From Saxidomus purpurata (Eukaryota; Mollusca; Bivalvia; Venerida; Veneridae), in assembly GCA_022818135.1 (NCBI GenBank), contig JAFMSR010000008.1:9120235-9184234 (forward strand): a stretch of DNA of 64,000 bases, read 5' to 3'. The notes under the pieces were generated by a model. That model worked only from the letters and a program-made list of their open reading frames with translations. It made no database searches and was not told where the DNA came from. Of this stretch, positions 11,837-23,959 are shown piece after piece. Position 1 is the stretch's first letter. Each line of letters begins with the position of its first letter. Position numbers and translations under genes: made by a program.

Positions 11837-13641
11837 GTATTGAATAGGTTTCAATTTTGGACCATGGGGTTGCATAATCGAATAGGGAGCAGCCAACATT
11901 ATTATTGTAAATCTAAACTATGTTCTATGTATGAAAAATGACTTTTATGAATCATTAAATTGTATTAAGTCATTAAAAAACAATACAATACAAAATACAC
12001 ATGTCTCCTTCCCTTATTTCAAAACTTTGGACACATTTAATGAGTATTTAATAACTTTTCCACAAACTCGTAGACCACGGGTTTTTTATAGCTTTGTTTA
12101 CGGACCTTACGACCCGATTCATCAAAGCTCAGAAAAAAAGATTCGGAAGATGTTTTGCTATCTTAAAACACTCAGATAATAGAATACATGGCGCCAACGT
12201 GAAAAATCAATGAAAACCCATTTTAATTACTACATATTAGACTTTAATATTGAAACTGTAAAGAAAAACCGTTCACCCAACTATGCAATACGTAGGGCCC
12301 TAACGGAATTCCATTCCATCATTTGTAAACAAAAACAATAATCAGCCAATGGAAGTTCTGTAAAATGTATACGTCACAGCAAATTAATCATGTGGATTTC
12401 GTCTCTTTCCGCCATATTGCTGGAGTGTATTATGCCTCGGGAATAGAAAGAAAGAAAAATCCACATTACCAGCTACAGGGAGGGAGGGGCAGGTATATCT
12501 GTTTTACAGATAGTTCTTTTTCACAATATTTAGACCCGGTGTAAATTATATTTGCACAGGTTTTTGCCTCTGCTTCCTATTAACCGACCTGTGATTCAGT
12601 GAAATTGTGGGAGGAGCCATGGTTATAAATAGTTTCGTTTATCAGTTCCTTGGTATCTAAAAATAGCCAGTGTAAAATTAGCATCCGAAAATAATTAATG
12701 TTGTGAGAAAAGAGGTATTTAATTATCACAATAGACAAACAATATGGAAGTTACATAAGGGTTTAGTATTATGCTAATTACTAATAAAAACTTTATTTTT
12801 ATAAATCAGTTTCATAAACAAAAAGGATATACAGCTAAATACACAGAGGCACGGACCGGTATTACTGATTACCGAAAACAACTTTTTTACCGGAAACAAC
12901 CAAAAACAAATGAGATTACCGGAAACAAGTCTTAATTCAATAGTTTTTTATGTTAAATACACTTTTTATTATTCTAAATGATAAAATTTAATGTATCTGC
13001 ATTTCCAGTTACGAAAATTCCCATGAGTGAATGAAAATAAAAAACAGAAACTAGAAAATCATTTAAAATCTTTTTATTTGCATATATCATTACAAGGATG
13101 AATAAAACAAATAACATAATTAACATAATGTGTATATAGGTCCGTGACAGAGGTAATGATCATTTTATGTAGTAAAAAAGGGTTCGCTGATGTTAACCAC
13201 GCACATTTTATAATAGAAACCTGCCCCAGTGCCCATCTCCCAGCCATGCTTCAAAACATGCGCGGCGTCTTTGATGCCTTGCATCAAAATTCGTCTTGTT
13301 GTACTTTACACGCTATTGTAAATTAAGCTGGCCAAAATCAATCTGTGTTCGCTAGTGGTCGTATTGTTTATAGTTGCAGTCAACAGTTTTACGAAATCAC
13401 CGAGCACGACACGGACATCAATCTATTATTTTCATATGCCTTTGGAGAAAAAGAGTTAGTCGACATCGACAGTATTTTATTTTGTGGATTTTTCAGCTTT
13501 GTCGTTTTTCAAGACGATTAATGTGATTGACAATTTGCTGAATATCACAATGCCCTTAATTAAATAAGATACTTATTCAAAACCTATGAAAATTATGTTA
13601 TTATTTTTGTTCTTAGGAAAGAAGCTTAATCCCTCGGTATA

Positions 13642-14657
13642 CACTTAAGGGAACTTCTAACGCTACCTTTCAATATTTTTGAATATCTCAGAAACTATAC
13701 CAGATATCTTAACCAAATTTTCACAACATGTGGATTGTTGTATTTCGCCGCTAGTGAACTAATACATTATTTGGTGGTTGCGTAAATACAAATTTACAGC
13801 ATGTGTTCTGTACGCTACCCTCGAAATCGAAAGTCGCAAACAATAATAACGCATTTCACAGGTTTAAAATCATTATTTTAATATGTTATTCCATCCCTAC
13901 ATTGTTTAACAATAGTTAATTCATAAAATATTAAAAATAAAATCACAAACTCAAATTCCTTTAAACAACGGCAACAATATCACAAAGCGCAAACCAAAAA
14001 AGCCGCAAAAAATTCACATACAATTAGACCAACAATTTGAGCCCTTTACTGTATAAATATTCTAGCTGTTTTCCTAACTCAAATTTCAACATGTATGAAA
14101 TAAAGATTAAATTAACTATATTAACCTGTGTTAGTGGTAGCGATCATCCACATGTTCCACGTTCAGAATGGTTTAATTTTCGGACAGTTTAGGAAGTGTC
14201 ATAACAGCATAACGGTACCCTTAACCGGAATAATCAGGCGCTCAACTAGAATAATCAGGCGCTCTAATTATTGGTTATTGTCTTCCCAGCAACATCGTTT
14301 TCGAAAACATGTACCAAATTGTCACCTTATCGAGTATTCAGTCAATGTATAATGAAACATTTAAGTCAGAGAAAAAATGAAATGTGACCACACACAAGGC
14401 CCAATAACAGTGAATTTTATATGTGCATTCTGTCCAATTACATTGCGAAAACGGCAAATTATGCGACTTTCGATTTTAGGGGTTATTATCTTTGAGCGAG
14501 TGAAGTTTAATAACCGATGGGTCGTTTGCAATAAAAATTATGCATGATTTGTCTAATATACTATTTATCATTTGTGTGAAATTTCAAGTAAATTCTTACA
14601 GTAGTTTTTAAAATAATGAATAAAGACTAAAGGTAGCGTTAGAAGTTCCCTTAAGTG
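13642..14657. mobile_element. Non-autonomous foldback DNA transposon, ~1 kb, 29-bp perfect TIRs
   Basis: The 29 bases at 13642-13670 (starting CACTTAAGGGAACTTC) are the exact reverse complement of 14629-14657. Both ends are bordered by TA, which would fit a TA target duplication as in the Tc1/mariner group, although the superfamily is not proven. The inverted symmetry continues imperfectly inwards: AAATCGAAAGTCGC near 13825 is matched in reverse near 14465. The open frames inside (for example 14128-14352) show no transposase motif, so the element would need an enzyme supplied from elsewhere. Confidence 0.8.
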
Positions 14658-16077
14658 TATTTATACTTATTATGTGTCAATTTTGCAAATGTAGATCAGT
14701 TCCTTCATTATTTTGCAAAAGGCGGAATCAAACAAATTATCTATCAGAAATCAAATGACTAGAAAATATCCCTTTCATCCGGGTCCTTTAAGTCACATTT
14801 TAATAGGCATAACTATCATTTTTATTTTGTCACATTAAACAAAACGGTCGGGCTTAATGATTTATTTTTATAAGGTATCATAACTTATTTCCTGTCTCTT
14901 GTTTATTGCACCCTAATCTAATTGCAATGTAAGATAGACCGTAAACCAAACAACAATAATAAACAAGGACGCATATTTCTATATCAAAATATTTTTATGC
15001 ATAAATCGCATACGATCTCATCTTTAACGCCGTTTGATGTACTCGCAATATTTCCGTTATTTTGACAATTAAGTATGGAGCAAACAGTACAAGTGTAATG
15101 TTCGTTAAAATTTAATGTGTGTTTTTTAGTTCAGTTGCTATAAAATTTTGACACGGTTTTGATACACCCGCAGACATACATGTAGTTTTTAATAGATATT
15201 GCTAAAATATCGCTTCAACGAACTCTTAATGGGGTAATTAGTGCTTTCAATCTAAAATTCAAATGCTTTCAAAAGTCACAATATTTTTAATAATCATACT
15301 TAAAGTGACATTATGCTCATCTTACTGCACATAGTGTATTTTTGGTGACAGTTTTATAAAAGCAATTTTCGGTAGCTGTGCATTTAAATGTGTTAAACTA
15401 ATGATAATGCCGCATTAATATTTGAAGTTTGTGCTTTAGAAATAAAAGAAATGGACTAATAAAATAATAATTCCTTGGCAGTGATCTCCCTTGTGTAATT
15501 AATGTTGCTAGGCAGTGGAAGGGAAGCAACTCCGACATGCATTTGTTTATTTCTTAAATTGACTCTCCCAGTCAAAATAGGAAAAGTAATATTTGGAAAG
15601 TTATTATTTCGTACTGGTAGCAGGAAAAGTTTGTTGTATTGGGTCAAAAGTTATTATTTCCTCTACCCTTTTCACACACACCTATTTCAGCTGGAATTTT
15701 ACTTTAAAAAAAATGTGCATAATGTCACTTTAAATATGAAAATAAAATAAAGAAAACAATGTGTTACTACGCTTCTTTCGGATCTATATGATTTTTACTA
15801 ACCTACCAATATTTTTTTTATCTGATGTAATTACAAAAAAATATAAAAGTTTTCAATTTCTTTAGATAATAATGATGATGGTGAAATATAAGTCAAGATG
15901 CATCTAAAATACCTTTATGATTTACACTTTTGTACAGCGAATGTAGAAGTTGAAATCTACAGGAAAAACTGAATATATGGACTGAATTTCATTAATGTAG
16001 CTTAAAGAGCAGAATGTAGATCAGTAGTTCAAGATCAAATTTGAGTCAGGGTCAGTCAAGGTCAAAGTTTAAAAAAA

Positions 16078-16390
16078 GTGACCCCTGTGATCCAAGGGGT
16101 ATAATTTGAACAATCTTGGTACAGGGTCATCTGGCAATATTAAAAACATGTGACTCCCGGGGCGGGACCAACTTTGCCAAATAGGTATGATTTGAATAAT
16201 AGTGGTAAATGGCCACTAGGCAATGCTACAAGACAAATATATACTTTTTTATGTGACCCCGGGGAGGGGCCAACTTTGTTCAAGAGGTATGATTTAAACA
16301 CTTTGGTGCAGGACCACTAGGCAATGCTACAAGCCAAATGTTGAACATGTGTCCCCGAGGCTGGGCCAACTTGGACAAAGGAGTATTATT
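16078..16390. repeat. Imperfect ~100-bp tandem array
   Basis: Three to four diverged copies of a unit containing GTGACCCC..., a GGGGCCAACTTTG-like block, GGTATGATTTGAA and CCACTAGGCAATGCTACAAG. Related sequence on the other strand appears at 20480-20720, 25380-26000 and 43200-43800, so this is one old dispersed repeat family. No coding capacity. Confidence 0.6.
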
Positions 16391-16526
16391 TGTAAGGGGA
16401 AGTAACCGCAGCGGGGATTAATTGATGTCTATTTAGTAGGTTATGACCCACACCTTACTGAAAAACGTATAATTGATTTTTTCACGAATCACATATTGTA
16501 CTAACTACGAATAGAAAACGTATACA

Positions 16527-19500
16527 ATGAGTTCTTTTTTGAGAAGGAAGTAAGTTTTTTTTTACAATATCTCGTAGTATTTGTATATGTGACATGTCAT
16601 TTACATCTTTCCGTTGTGTTGTAATTTTCTTTCAGTATGTATTGAAGAAAAACTAGGTCGAAACGTGTGCTTATTCGTACCAAGTTGTTTCGATCTTAGA
16701 ATAATAAAGCAGGAATCATTTCAGATCTGACCATCAGCACATAACTCTGTACACATGGATTGGAAACTCTCGTTCTTTTCAACACTAATCACCCAATTTT
16801 TATGCGAGATTTTTATATCCAAGGAGAATATCCGTACTTTGACCTGAATCTGAGAAAATTCTTTATCATGGAAAAAAGAAATATTTTATTCATGTTTTCT
16901 GCAATATTTATTACTCAGTGGTTTATCTTTTTCTTTATGTATGTTAGTTTTATAGTATTCCAAACTGATGCAGGAATTTTTGACCAAATTTGTAAAAAGA
17001 CGGATAGACAATATGTATTATTATATGTTTAACAATTAGTATCTTTAAATAGGCTGGTAACATTGTCGGTCACATTGGGAGTACCACAAGACACAGTGCG
17101 GGTCCTACATTGTTTCTTTGTATAAACGACATTGCTTCAAATATCCATTCGAATTAATATTTGATTATTCATTGAATATCTAGCAGTTAAATCAGTAAAT
17201 GACCATCTTACCATAAAAAAATTCCCAGTCAATTCAAAGTGATCCTTGGACTTTAATCAGAGATATCTCCAGAATACATGTAGTAATACATGATATAATT
17301 GTAAACAGAGAGCTCTGTATTTAATTAAAAGGAACTGTATGTCTAAATAATTGCTTTTATGTAGATTTCCATGTGGCTGTTTTAAAAACTATATCGTTTT
17401 TCTGAACAGGCAGCCAGTTGTTAATCATTGAAAACAATATGTTGTGAATTTAAGTACAAATACAGAAATTTATGAAATAAAAAATATAACTAAAACTGTT
17501 GTACCTTTTAAAAATGTTTGTAAGCCGAAGACCTTGAAATAAAATATATCATATAAATATGATGACCTACATGTAGATCTAAGATACATTCAATATCATT
17601 TCAGTCAGCCAAGCGCTGAGAATTTCACATGTCAGAAATGCTTGGAGAAAGGACACTGGACTTATGAGTGCACTGGTAAAAGAAAATATGTGTATAGAGA
17701 GTCACGCACGAAGGAGATGAATAAGAGAATGAAGAAAGAAGAAGAGAAGGAAAAACTAGAAGTTCTGTAAGTAACTGGTATACTGTTACTTAAACTCTAT
17801 AATTGTAAAGCTTACTGTACATGGTTGTAAAGCTTACTGTATATGGTTGTAAAGCTTACTGTATATGGTTGTAAAGCTTACTGTATATGGTTGTAAAGCT
17901 TACTGTATATGGTTTAAGTGTTAATAGAAGCTCCTCTGTCTAGCAGTACTTTTATTTTTAGCAGGAATTTGCAGAGTATTGGAGACTTAGATACATTTAT
18001 AGTGTTAATTTTCTCTATTAAATTTTGTTGAATATTTTCACATTATTGAATGTCCCCAATTTGCTGTCAAAACACGATGAATATATCGGGGATTAAATGC
18101 AATTTAGATGTTATTTAAAACATTTAAAAGCTTTCATAAAAACAGTTGCTTTGCACCTTGGAAATGTTTATGCCTTTTATACATTAAATACTACTTAAAA
18201 ATGACTATATAACAGCTGTTAATTTGCTCTAGACAATAATAAATGTTGCTTTCAGATTTCATGTTATCTGTTATAACTAATTGCATCGATAGCTGTTTTT
18301 CTGTGCCTTGCATGTAAAGCTTAAAAGACTGAGGAGTTTATCAGTGCTGTCTTTACTTTATATGGTTAATAATTAATTATGAAAAGTTGATGTGGGGCAA
18401 CAACAGTTAATCAACAAGTATATATCTAGACATTGTATATCTTATCAGCAAGGAAAGCAGAGAAAACTGCTCTGCTGAAACTTAAGTAAACAAATCATGT
18501 GTATCAAGTAGTTAAACAAGATGTCTGTAAATGTTGTGATGTTAAAGTTAAGTCGTAATCATGTTTGGTATTACTCTGCTGCAATCATTATCAATGTAGT
18601 CTGTGGTAATACTGTATAACTAGAGTATTAGACAGCTTTTGTCACTCTACATTGTTGTCACATGGTCAAACTCCATGAAGAGTCATTCATTCCTGCACAC
18701 AAGTATAGTGTTTTTCCCTGGAAGTAGACACAAGACAGACCAAGTAAGCATCATGCTTTCTCCACAACTGGGTATGAACTACACTCTTCTGTATACTATG
18801 GTGTGTGTAAACCGTTCAGACACTCGAACAATCTTTTTCAGTCTCTGGGTATATGTCATGTGATGCAAATAGACTTTTCTGTTGTAAGAGCTGTTTGATG
18901 TCAAGGCCAGTATTTTGTCCGGCATAATCAGTTAAACCATTCTATCAATGGAGAGAATTCTGATGTCAACAGTGCATGTACTTTTACTATTTCAGAGCTA
19001 AATCTAGAGCAGTGTTAGAGAATATCAGGAAAGACGCAAAAGAAAAGAAAAAGCGGAAGAAGAGGTAATGCAACAGTTGTAACATAGAAAATTTTCAATT
19101 GAAATAAGTGAAATGACTAATATAATTATTGATACTAGTAAGTCAGTAGTAATTACTCTATCTGCTAAAAACTAATAAAGATAACTTTAGAGGTCAGTAG
19201 TTGTCAGTAATTGTTACATATTAGGCATGGCTATTCATGGAGATTTATCTTCAGTACATACATCATCTTAAAATGTTTGAGAAGACACTTAATATTTTTT
19301 AAACATTTGAAAAATGGTCTCAAAAGTAATAAGTTAAAGTGAACATATGAGATTGTGGTTAAGTTAAAAACATGAAAACTGGTTATCCCCTCATATGTTC
19401 AGGGGTATCATAAAGGGCGGGGAGCCAGTAAAATTATGCGGCAGCTTAAACTACCTCTACCTACTTTTATTTGGTTTCACGAGTTTCCTTGGCTTCCGAA

Positions 19501-19880
19501 AGCAAGCTATTTATCAGACTAATACTTAAGTTTTTGTGACACTCCATTTGATTTAACATACAGTCTGTATTTGAGCATTCTACATCTGTGTGTTTACACC
19601 ATCATTGTGTTTTCATTCCAGGCGTAAAAGTGATGGGGAATCCTCTTCAAGCAGTTCCAGTAGCTCCAGCAGTGATTCAGACAGTTCTTCCTCTTCATCA
19701 TCATCTTCTTCATCATCAAGTTCAAATTCATCATCTTCATCATCATCTCTGTCTTCATCTGCATCATCTGATTCTTCATCATCATCTAGTGACTCAAGTG
19801 ATATTAGTTCATCAGAATCTGACTCGGACAAAAAAAGAAAAAAGTCAAAAAAGAAAACAAAAAAGCATAAGAAAAAATAA
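16527..19880 (+). CDS. ZCCHC10: Zinc finger CCHC domain-containing protein 10
   Basis: Four exons, 16527-16549, 17605-17766, 18996-19064 and 19622-19880, join in frame (all introns phase 2) to give 170 aa. Exon 1 is only 23 nt (MSSFLRR plus part of a codon) and ends at a strong GTAAGT donor; its length and basic character match the short start of vertebrate ZCCHC10. Residues 17-30 form a CCHC zinc knuckle, CQKCLEKGHWTYEC, followed by TGKRKYVYRESR, the family signature. Residues 31-90 are Lys/Glu/Arg-rich and probably helical. The rest is a serine run mixed with Asp/Glu, ending in a basic KKKTKKHKKK tail that could act as a nuclear targeting signal. Zinc knuckles commonly bind single-stranded nucleic acid, but the precise role of ZCCHC10 is poorly defined. 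The serine tract uses TCA/TCT-rich DNA and probably varies in length. Intron 1 carries a reverse-transcriptase fossil. Confidence 0.9.
17066..17151 (+). pseudogene. Non-LTR retrotransposon reverse-transcriptase fragment, frameshifted
   Basis: One frame (from 17066) reads SVTLGVPQDT and a second frame (17098-17151) reads AGPTLFLCINDIASNIHS. Together they follow the non-LTR (LINE) reverse-transcriptase motif usually written SxGVPQGSxLGPxLFLxYINDI. The frame break in the middle and stop codons on both sides show it is dead. It lies in intron 1 of ZCCHC10 in the same orientation. No catalytic YADD box or endonuclease was found nearby, so this is a short remnant; the LINE clade cannot be assigned. 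Confidence 0.7.
17803..17912 (+). repeat. 22-bp tandem repeat, five copies
   Basis: The unit TTGTAAAGCTTACTGTATAT plus GG is repeated five times without gaps, starting at 17803, 17825, 17847, 17869 and 17891. The first copy differs by one base (TACATGG). It begins 36 bases into ZCCHC10 intron 2, right after the donor. It is a minisatellite, probably polymorphic in copy number. Confidence 0.95.
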
Positions 19881-20217
19881 TCTTAGTATAGATGTATTAG
19901 CAAGTTCCAAGGTTCCATTCTGTTGAATAATGTTGCTCCAGTATGGCAATGAAATAACATGATTGAATAGCTTGAAAGAGCTTGTATCTGTCCCAACAGT
20001 TGTATGCTGTGTTTGTATGGAATGAAGGAACATAGATGTGAATTGTGTTCCTTCAACAGATGCATAAACATTGAAGGTCTGGACACACAGTTAGACATGA
20101 CCTTTTTCGGAGAATTTGAAGAAATTGCTGTTGAGCTAGGAATGAGTTTGGGATGGTACAACGTGTGGGTCATTGAGGAAACCAAAGTGTCATCTTGAAA
20201 TATGTTTTTAATTTTTA

Positions 20218-20796
20218 GCTCACTTGGCACAAAGTGCCAGGGTGAGCCATTAGGATTGCTCATCGTCTGGGATCCGTCGTGTGTTCCTTCACCATTTCCT
20301 TCAAACAACATCTCTGAAACCACTAGGTCAATGTTCATGAAACTTGGATGTTCCTTGCATGAAGCTCTATGAAAGTTGTTCAAATAATTACATTCCATGC
20401 AGAGCTCTGGTTGCCATGGTTATGGCAATGGAAAGGAAAAAATCTTCTCAAAAACTGGAAGACCCAGAGCTTAGATATTTGGCATGTAGCATTGTCTAGT
20501 GGACCTGTACAAACATTGTTCAAAGCATGAACCTGGGTCGAAATTTACCCTGCTGGGGGTCACTTGATTTTACATAGGCTTATCTAGGAAAAAAATAAAA
20601 AAATCTCTGAAACCACAAGACGTAGAGCTTAGATATTTAGCATTATTCTACTATTGCCTAGTGGACCTCTACCAAGTTTGTTCCAGTCATGACCCCCGGG
20701 TTAAAATTGACCCTTTTTGCGACACAATTTTTGACATTGTAATATAGCCAGTGTTAGCCTGGTAATCTTTGGCATCTTGGCCCTCTTGTCATTTAA
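20218..20796. repeat. Dispersed element bounded by TTAGCTCA and CCTCTTGT
   Basis: It begins with TTAGCTCACTTGGCACAAAG, which contains a GGCAC-AAA-GTGCC mini-hairpin, and ends at GGCCCTCTTGTC. The reverse-orientation element at 42599-44006 has matching termini (AACAAGAGGGCC and AATGAGCTAA), and further termini occur near 24990 (GGGCCTCTTGTTAGCTCA). The interior holds the CTAGTGGACCTCTACCAA-type sequence shared with 25.4-26.0 and 43.2-43.8 kb. It is an old multicopy non-coding family. Confidence 0.6.
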
Positions 20797-22040
20797 CTGT
20801 TTGACTTTATCATTTGTACAACTTTTAGTTAAAAAATGTGATCCTTTAGTGCAGTGTATTTATTCAAGTGGGAATGAATGAAAACCACAGCAAAGAAAAG
20901 CTTGACATTTGGTGAATCTTTATTGAAGATGTTATAACATTAGAACAGGAAATGCGAGTGTCGGCATCAGCAATTCTCTTGTATTTCCAAAAAATTTGGA
21001 AGTATGATACTGTTTTTGTGTCTGAAGGCCATATGCTAAGTTCATACAAATACATAAAATGACTGTTATCTGAAGAAGTTGGGTGTTAATGTGATAAATG
21101 TGTGATGATTACTTTCATTCACGTGATAGTGTTTAAATTTTTTATCATAAAAATTTGACTAGCTTAATGAGAAAAGTAGCGTTTGGACATTTATTATATA
21201 ATTGGTTACAACTGTTGGAATGGATTAATCCTAAAATGGCATTTTTGTCACCCTCTTTAAATGTAAAATCAATGTTGAAAAGTTGATAGCCACTATATTT
21301 TCCTGCATAAAACATCTCTTTTGTTTCAAAATTGTAGAATACTATTGCCATGGCAACAGTGACTTGAAAGGATTCTGTTTTTTCTTATTTTGGCAATACT
21401 TTATGAAATGAGCTTGTTGTGTAAAGAAAACAATAATTTTTTCATCAGACATATGCATTGAAAGAATATATAAATTTGCCATCAAATATGTACATGTATG
21501 ATGCTAATAGAAAGTGTTAACCATAATAAAATATTGCGGTGAATTTAAAATGAAGTTAGTTTTGATGTAAAATTAAGGTATGTGACATCATTTTGAGAGA
21601 ACGTAATGACACGTTAGGTATATGTATTCAGGATGGTGTAATTATGTCTCCCACACATATTAATTTAGTGCTGTCTGTCCGTCCGTCTGTGACAAAAGTC
21701 TGTCCACACAACTCCTACACACCTGGATGGATTTTACTGACACTTGATAGAAATGTTTGGTACCAAATGTAGTTGTGCAAATTATCAGCATTTTCTGGTT
21801 CAATGATTCTTAGCGGAGTCATTGGCCTTTTTCTTAAACCCTTACCCTAGCTGCAAGTTTGTCTGCGCAACTCTTCATATACCGCAAGGTGGATTTCAGT
21901 CAAATTTCGAATGATCAGTGCCAAGTCTAGTTGTGCATGTTTTTGGCATTTTCCAGTTCAGTGATTCCTAGAGTTTTTGTCCATTTTCATTAACCCTAAA
22001 CCTAAATTTTTGTTAACCCTAACCCTAATTCTTTTTTTTT

Positions 22041-23106
22041 TATACCCCCAAAGGGGTTTAGGGGGTATAAGAGTCACCCGGGGGGGGGCCGTCGGCCGGT
22101 GGGGTCGGTCGGTCGGTCGGTCGGGCGGGCCCCGCCGGTCTGTTGCATTTTCCTTGTCCGGAGCATAACTTGAAAACTACTTGTTGGAATTCAATACAAC
22201 TTCATACAATGATCAAGCACATTGAGAGGAAGTGCAGTGCACAAGAACTATAACTCCATCTTGACTAATTACAGAGTTATTGCCCCTTTGTTAGTTTTCC
22301 TTGTCCGGAGCATAACTTGAAAACTACTGGTTGGAATTCAATACAACTTCATACAATGGTCAAGCACATTGAGAGGAAGTGCAGTGCAGAAGAACCATAA
22401 CTCCATCTTGACTAATTACAGAGTTATTGCCCTTTGTTGCTTTTCCTTGTCCGGAGCATAACTTGAAAACTACTGGTTGGAATTCAATACAACTTCATAC
22501 AATGATCAGCACATTGAGAGGAAGTGCAGTGCACAAGAACTATAACTCCATCTTGACTAATTACAGAGTTATTGCCCTTTGTTAGTTTTCCTTGCCCGGG
22601 CCATTACTTGAAAACTACTGGTTGTAATTCAATACAAATTCATACAATGGTCAAGCACATTAAGAGGAAGTGCAGTGCACAAGAACTATAACTCCATCTT
22701 GACTAATTACAGAGTTATTGCCCTTTGTTACTTTTCCTTGTCCGGAGCATAACTTGAAAACTACTGGTTGGAATTCAATACAATTTCATACAATGATGAA
22801 GCACAATGAGAGGAAGTGCAGTGTACAAGAACCATAACTCTATCTTGACTCATTTCAGAGTTATTGCCCTTCGCCCTTGTTACTTTTACTTGTCCGGAGC
22901 ATTATTCGAAAACTATTGGTTGGAATTCAATACAACTTCATACAATGGTCAAGCACAATGAGAGGAAGTGCGTGTACAAGAACCGTAACTCTGTCTTGAC
23001 AAATTACAGAGTTATTGCCAAGAACAATATCTCTTTTTAGTTTGTTTGCAAGGTATTCTGTTACTACGAACTTTCTCAGTTTATAAAGCAGTCTTTTGGG
23101 GGTATT
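22041..23106. mobile_element. Pearl-like element: short inverted ends enclosing a 145-bp tandem array
   Basis: TATACCCCCA at 22041 is mirrored by TGGGGGTATTA ending at 23106. Just inside the left end is a GC-rich block with a GGTC run (22080-22140). The core (22145-23022) is six head-to-tail copies of a unit of about 145 bp. Short terminal or subterminal inverted repeats plus a tandem core is the layout described for pearl elements of bivalves; assignment to that group is by layout only. No protein is encoded. Confidence 0.6.
22145..23022 (+). repeat. ~145-bp tandem repeat, six copies
   Basis: Each unit starts near CTTGTCCGGAGCATAACTTG (22153, 22299, 22443, 22588, 22734 and 22890) and ends with ACAGAGTTATTGCCC. 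The first five copies are very similar; the sixth is more diverged and shortened. Copy spacing is about 145-150 bp, close to one nucleosome length. Confidence 0.9.
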
Positions 23107-23139
23107 AATCACATTTAGTGATAGCTCTAGTTTAAATAT

Positions 23140-23290
23140 TTATGAGGCAAACAATTTTTTATTTTTTTGTTTAAGGCAAATTTATTTTTTGTAAGGCCAA
23201 ATTTATTATTTATTTAAGGCCAAATTTTTTTAATTTAAGGCCTTTAAAAATATTTTTTTTTTTTTTTAAATTAAGGCCAAATTTTTGTTA
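23140..23290 (+). repeat. T/A-rich low-complexity repeat with TTAAGGCCAAATTT units
   Basis: About five irregular copies of a short TTAAGGC(C)AAATTTAT unit are separated by T-runs. It looks like slippage-generated sequence next to the end of the pearl-like element. No other function is visible. Confidence 0.6.
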
Positions 23291-23959
23291 CTTTATGGCA
23301 TTCATTACGCTTTGTATACTTTTTCACGTAGATCCAGGTAGAAGATTTTGATAATTTTACTGATTGAACAGTGAGTTTATCAGGATATTATCCACCATTA
23401 TATTTCGATAAACCACCAAAAAAAAATGAAAATAACATATTTTGCATTATTTGTAATTAAGTAATTAAATTTTTAGTAGTGGGAGACACTTTTTTTTGTC
23501 AAAAACAACCTTTAGTACTGAAATTTTCACATACATGTTTCACTATTGATACACTGTTTATTTAAAATATGCAACAAGCTCATTTCCAAGTATTTTGTCC
23601 AAAGGCCGCTTTTTCCTATGGTGCCAGTCAATTATGATATTGTATATAGAGTTAAAGACAGCCAGAAAAATTTAATAAAATAAGATATAGCCATTTGATC
23701 ATAGTATAATGTACATATTGAATAAAATGATAAAAGCTAAGCGTTGTGTTAATGCATCCCAATAGTTCCACTTGCTGTTGAAATACAAGGGTCATGTGGA
23801 TTGTAACTGGCATGATGCTGTACTGGAGCTATAGCAGAGCTTATGCCGTGGTGGTTCATCCATCTGTGCGAAAACTTTTCCTTGATAATGCTCTACAGGT
23901 CGCAACTTTCATTTGACTTTTATGGAACTTGCTGACAAGGGTCCCTGCAACATGTAGAT

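Larger units (their letters stand above)
11012..16526. other. Intergenic region between paralogue B and ZCCHC10
   Basis: Roughly 5.5 kb with no convincing exon. It contains a 12-bp perfect hairpin (11811-11836), a 1-kb foldback transposon (13642-14657) and a ~100-bp repeat array (16078-16390). The piece at 12340-12420 has promoter-like elements (AGCCAATGG, TACGTCAC, CCGCCATATTG), but no transcript end can be tied to it. The 82-codon frame at 11931-12179 has no recognisable domain. Confidence 0.45.

Noticed and set aside
12340..12420. Promoter with CCAAT, CRE-like and YY1-like motifs
   Set aside because: The motifs are short and common, and no transcript start or first exon can be tied to the site.
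16760..17032. 90-codon plus-strand frame rich in Phe/Ile/Met
   Set aside because: It has no family signature, lies inside ZCCHC10 intron 1, and its hydrophobicity follows from T-rich DNA.
17803..17912. Tandem units considered as a CRISPR-like array
   Set aside because: The 22-bp units are contiguous with no spacers, and the context is an animal intron. It is a minisatellite.
19613..19831. Acidic 72-codon antisense frame opposite the ZCCHC10 serine tract
   Set aside because: It is an automatic consequence of TCA/TCT repeat DNA on the sense strand.
21990..22030. Interstitial telomere-like CCCTAA repeats
   Set aside because: Only two or three imperfect units. Too short to infer a chromosome fusion or end.
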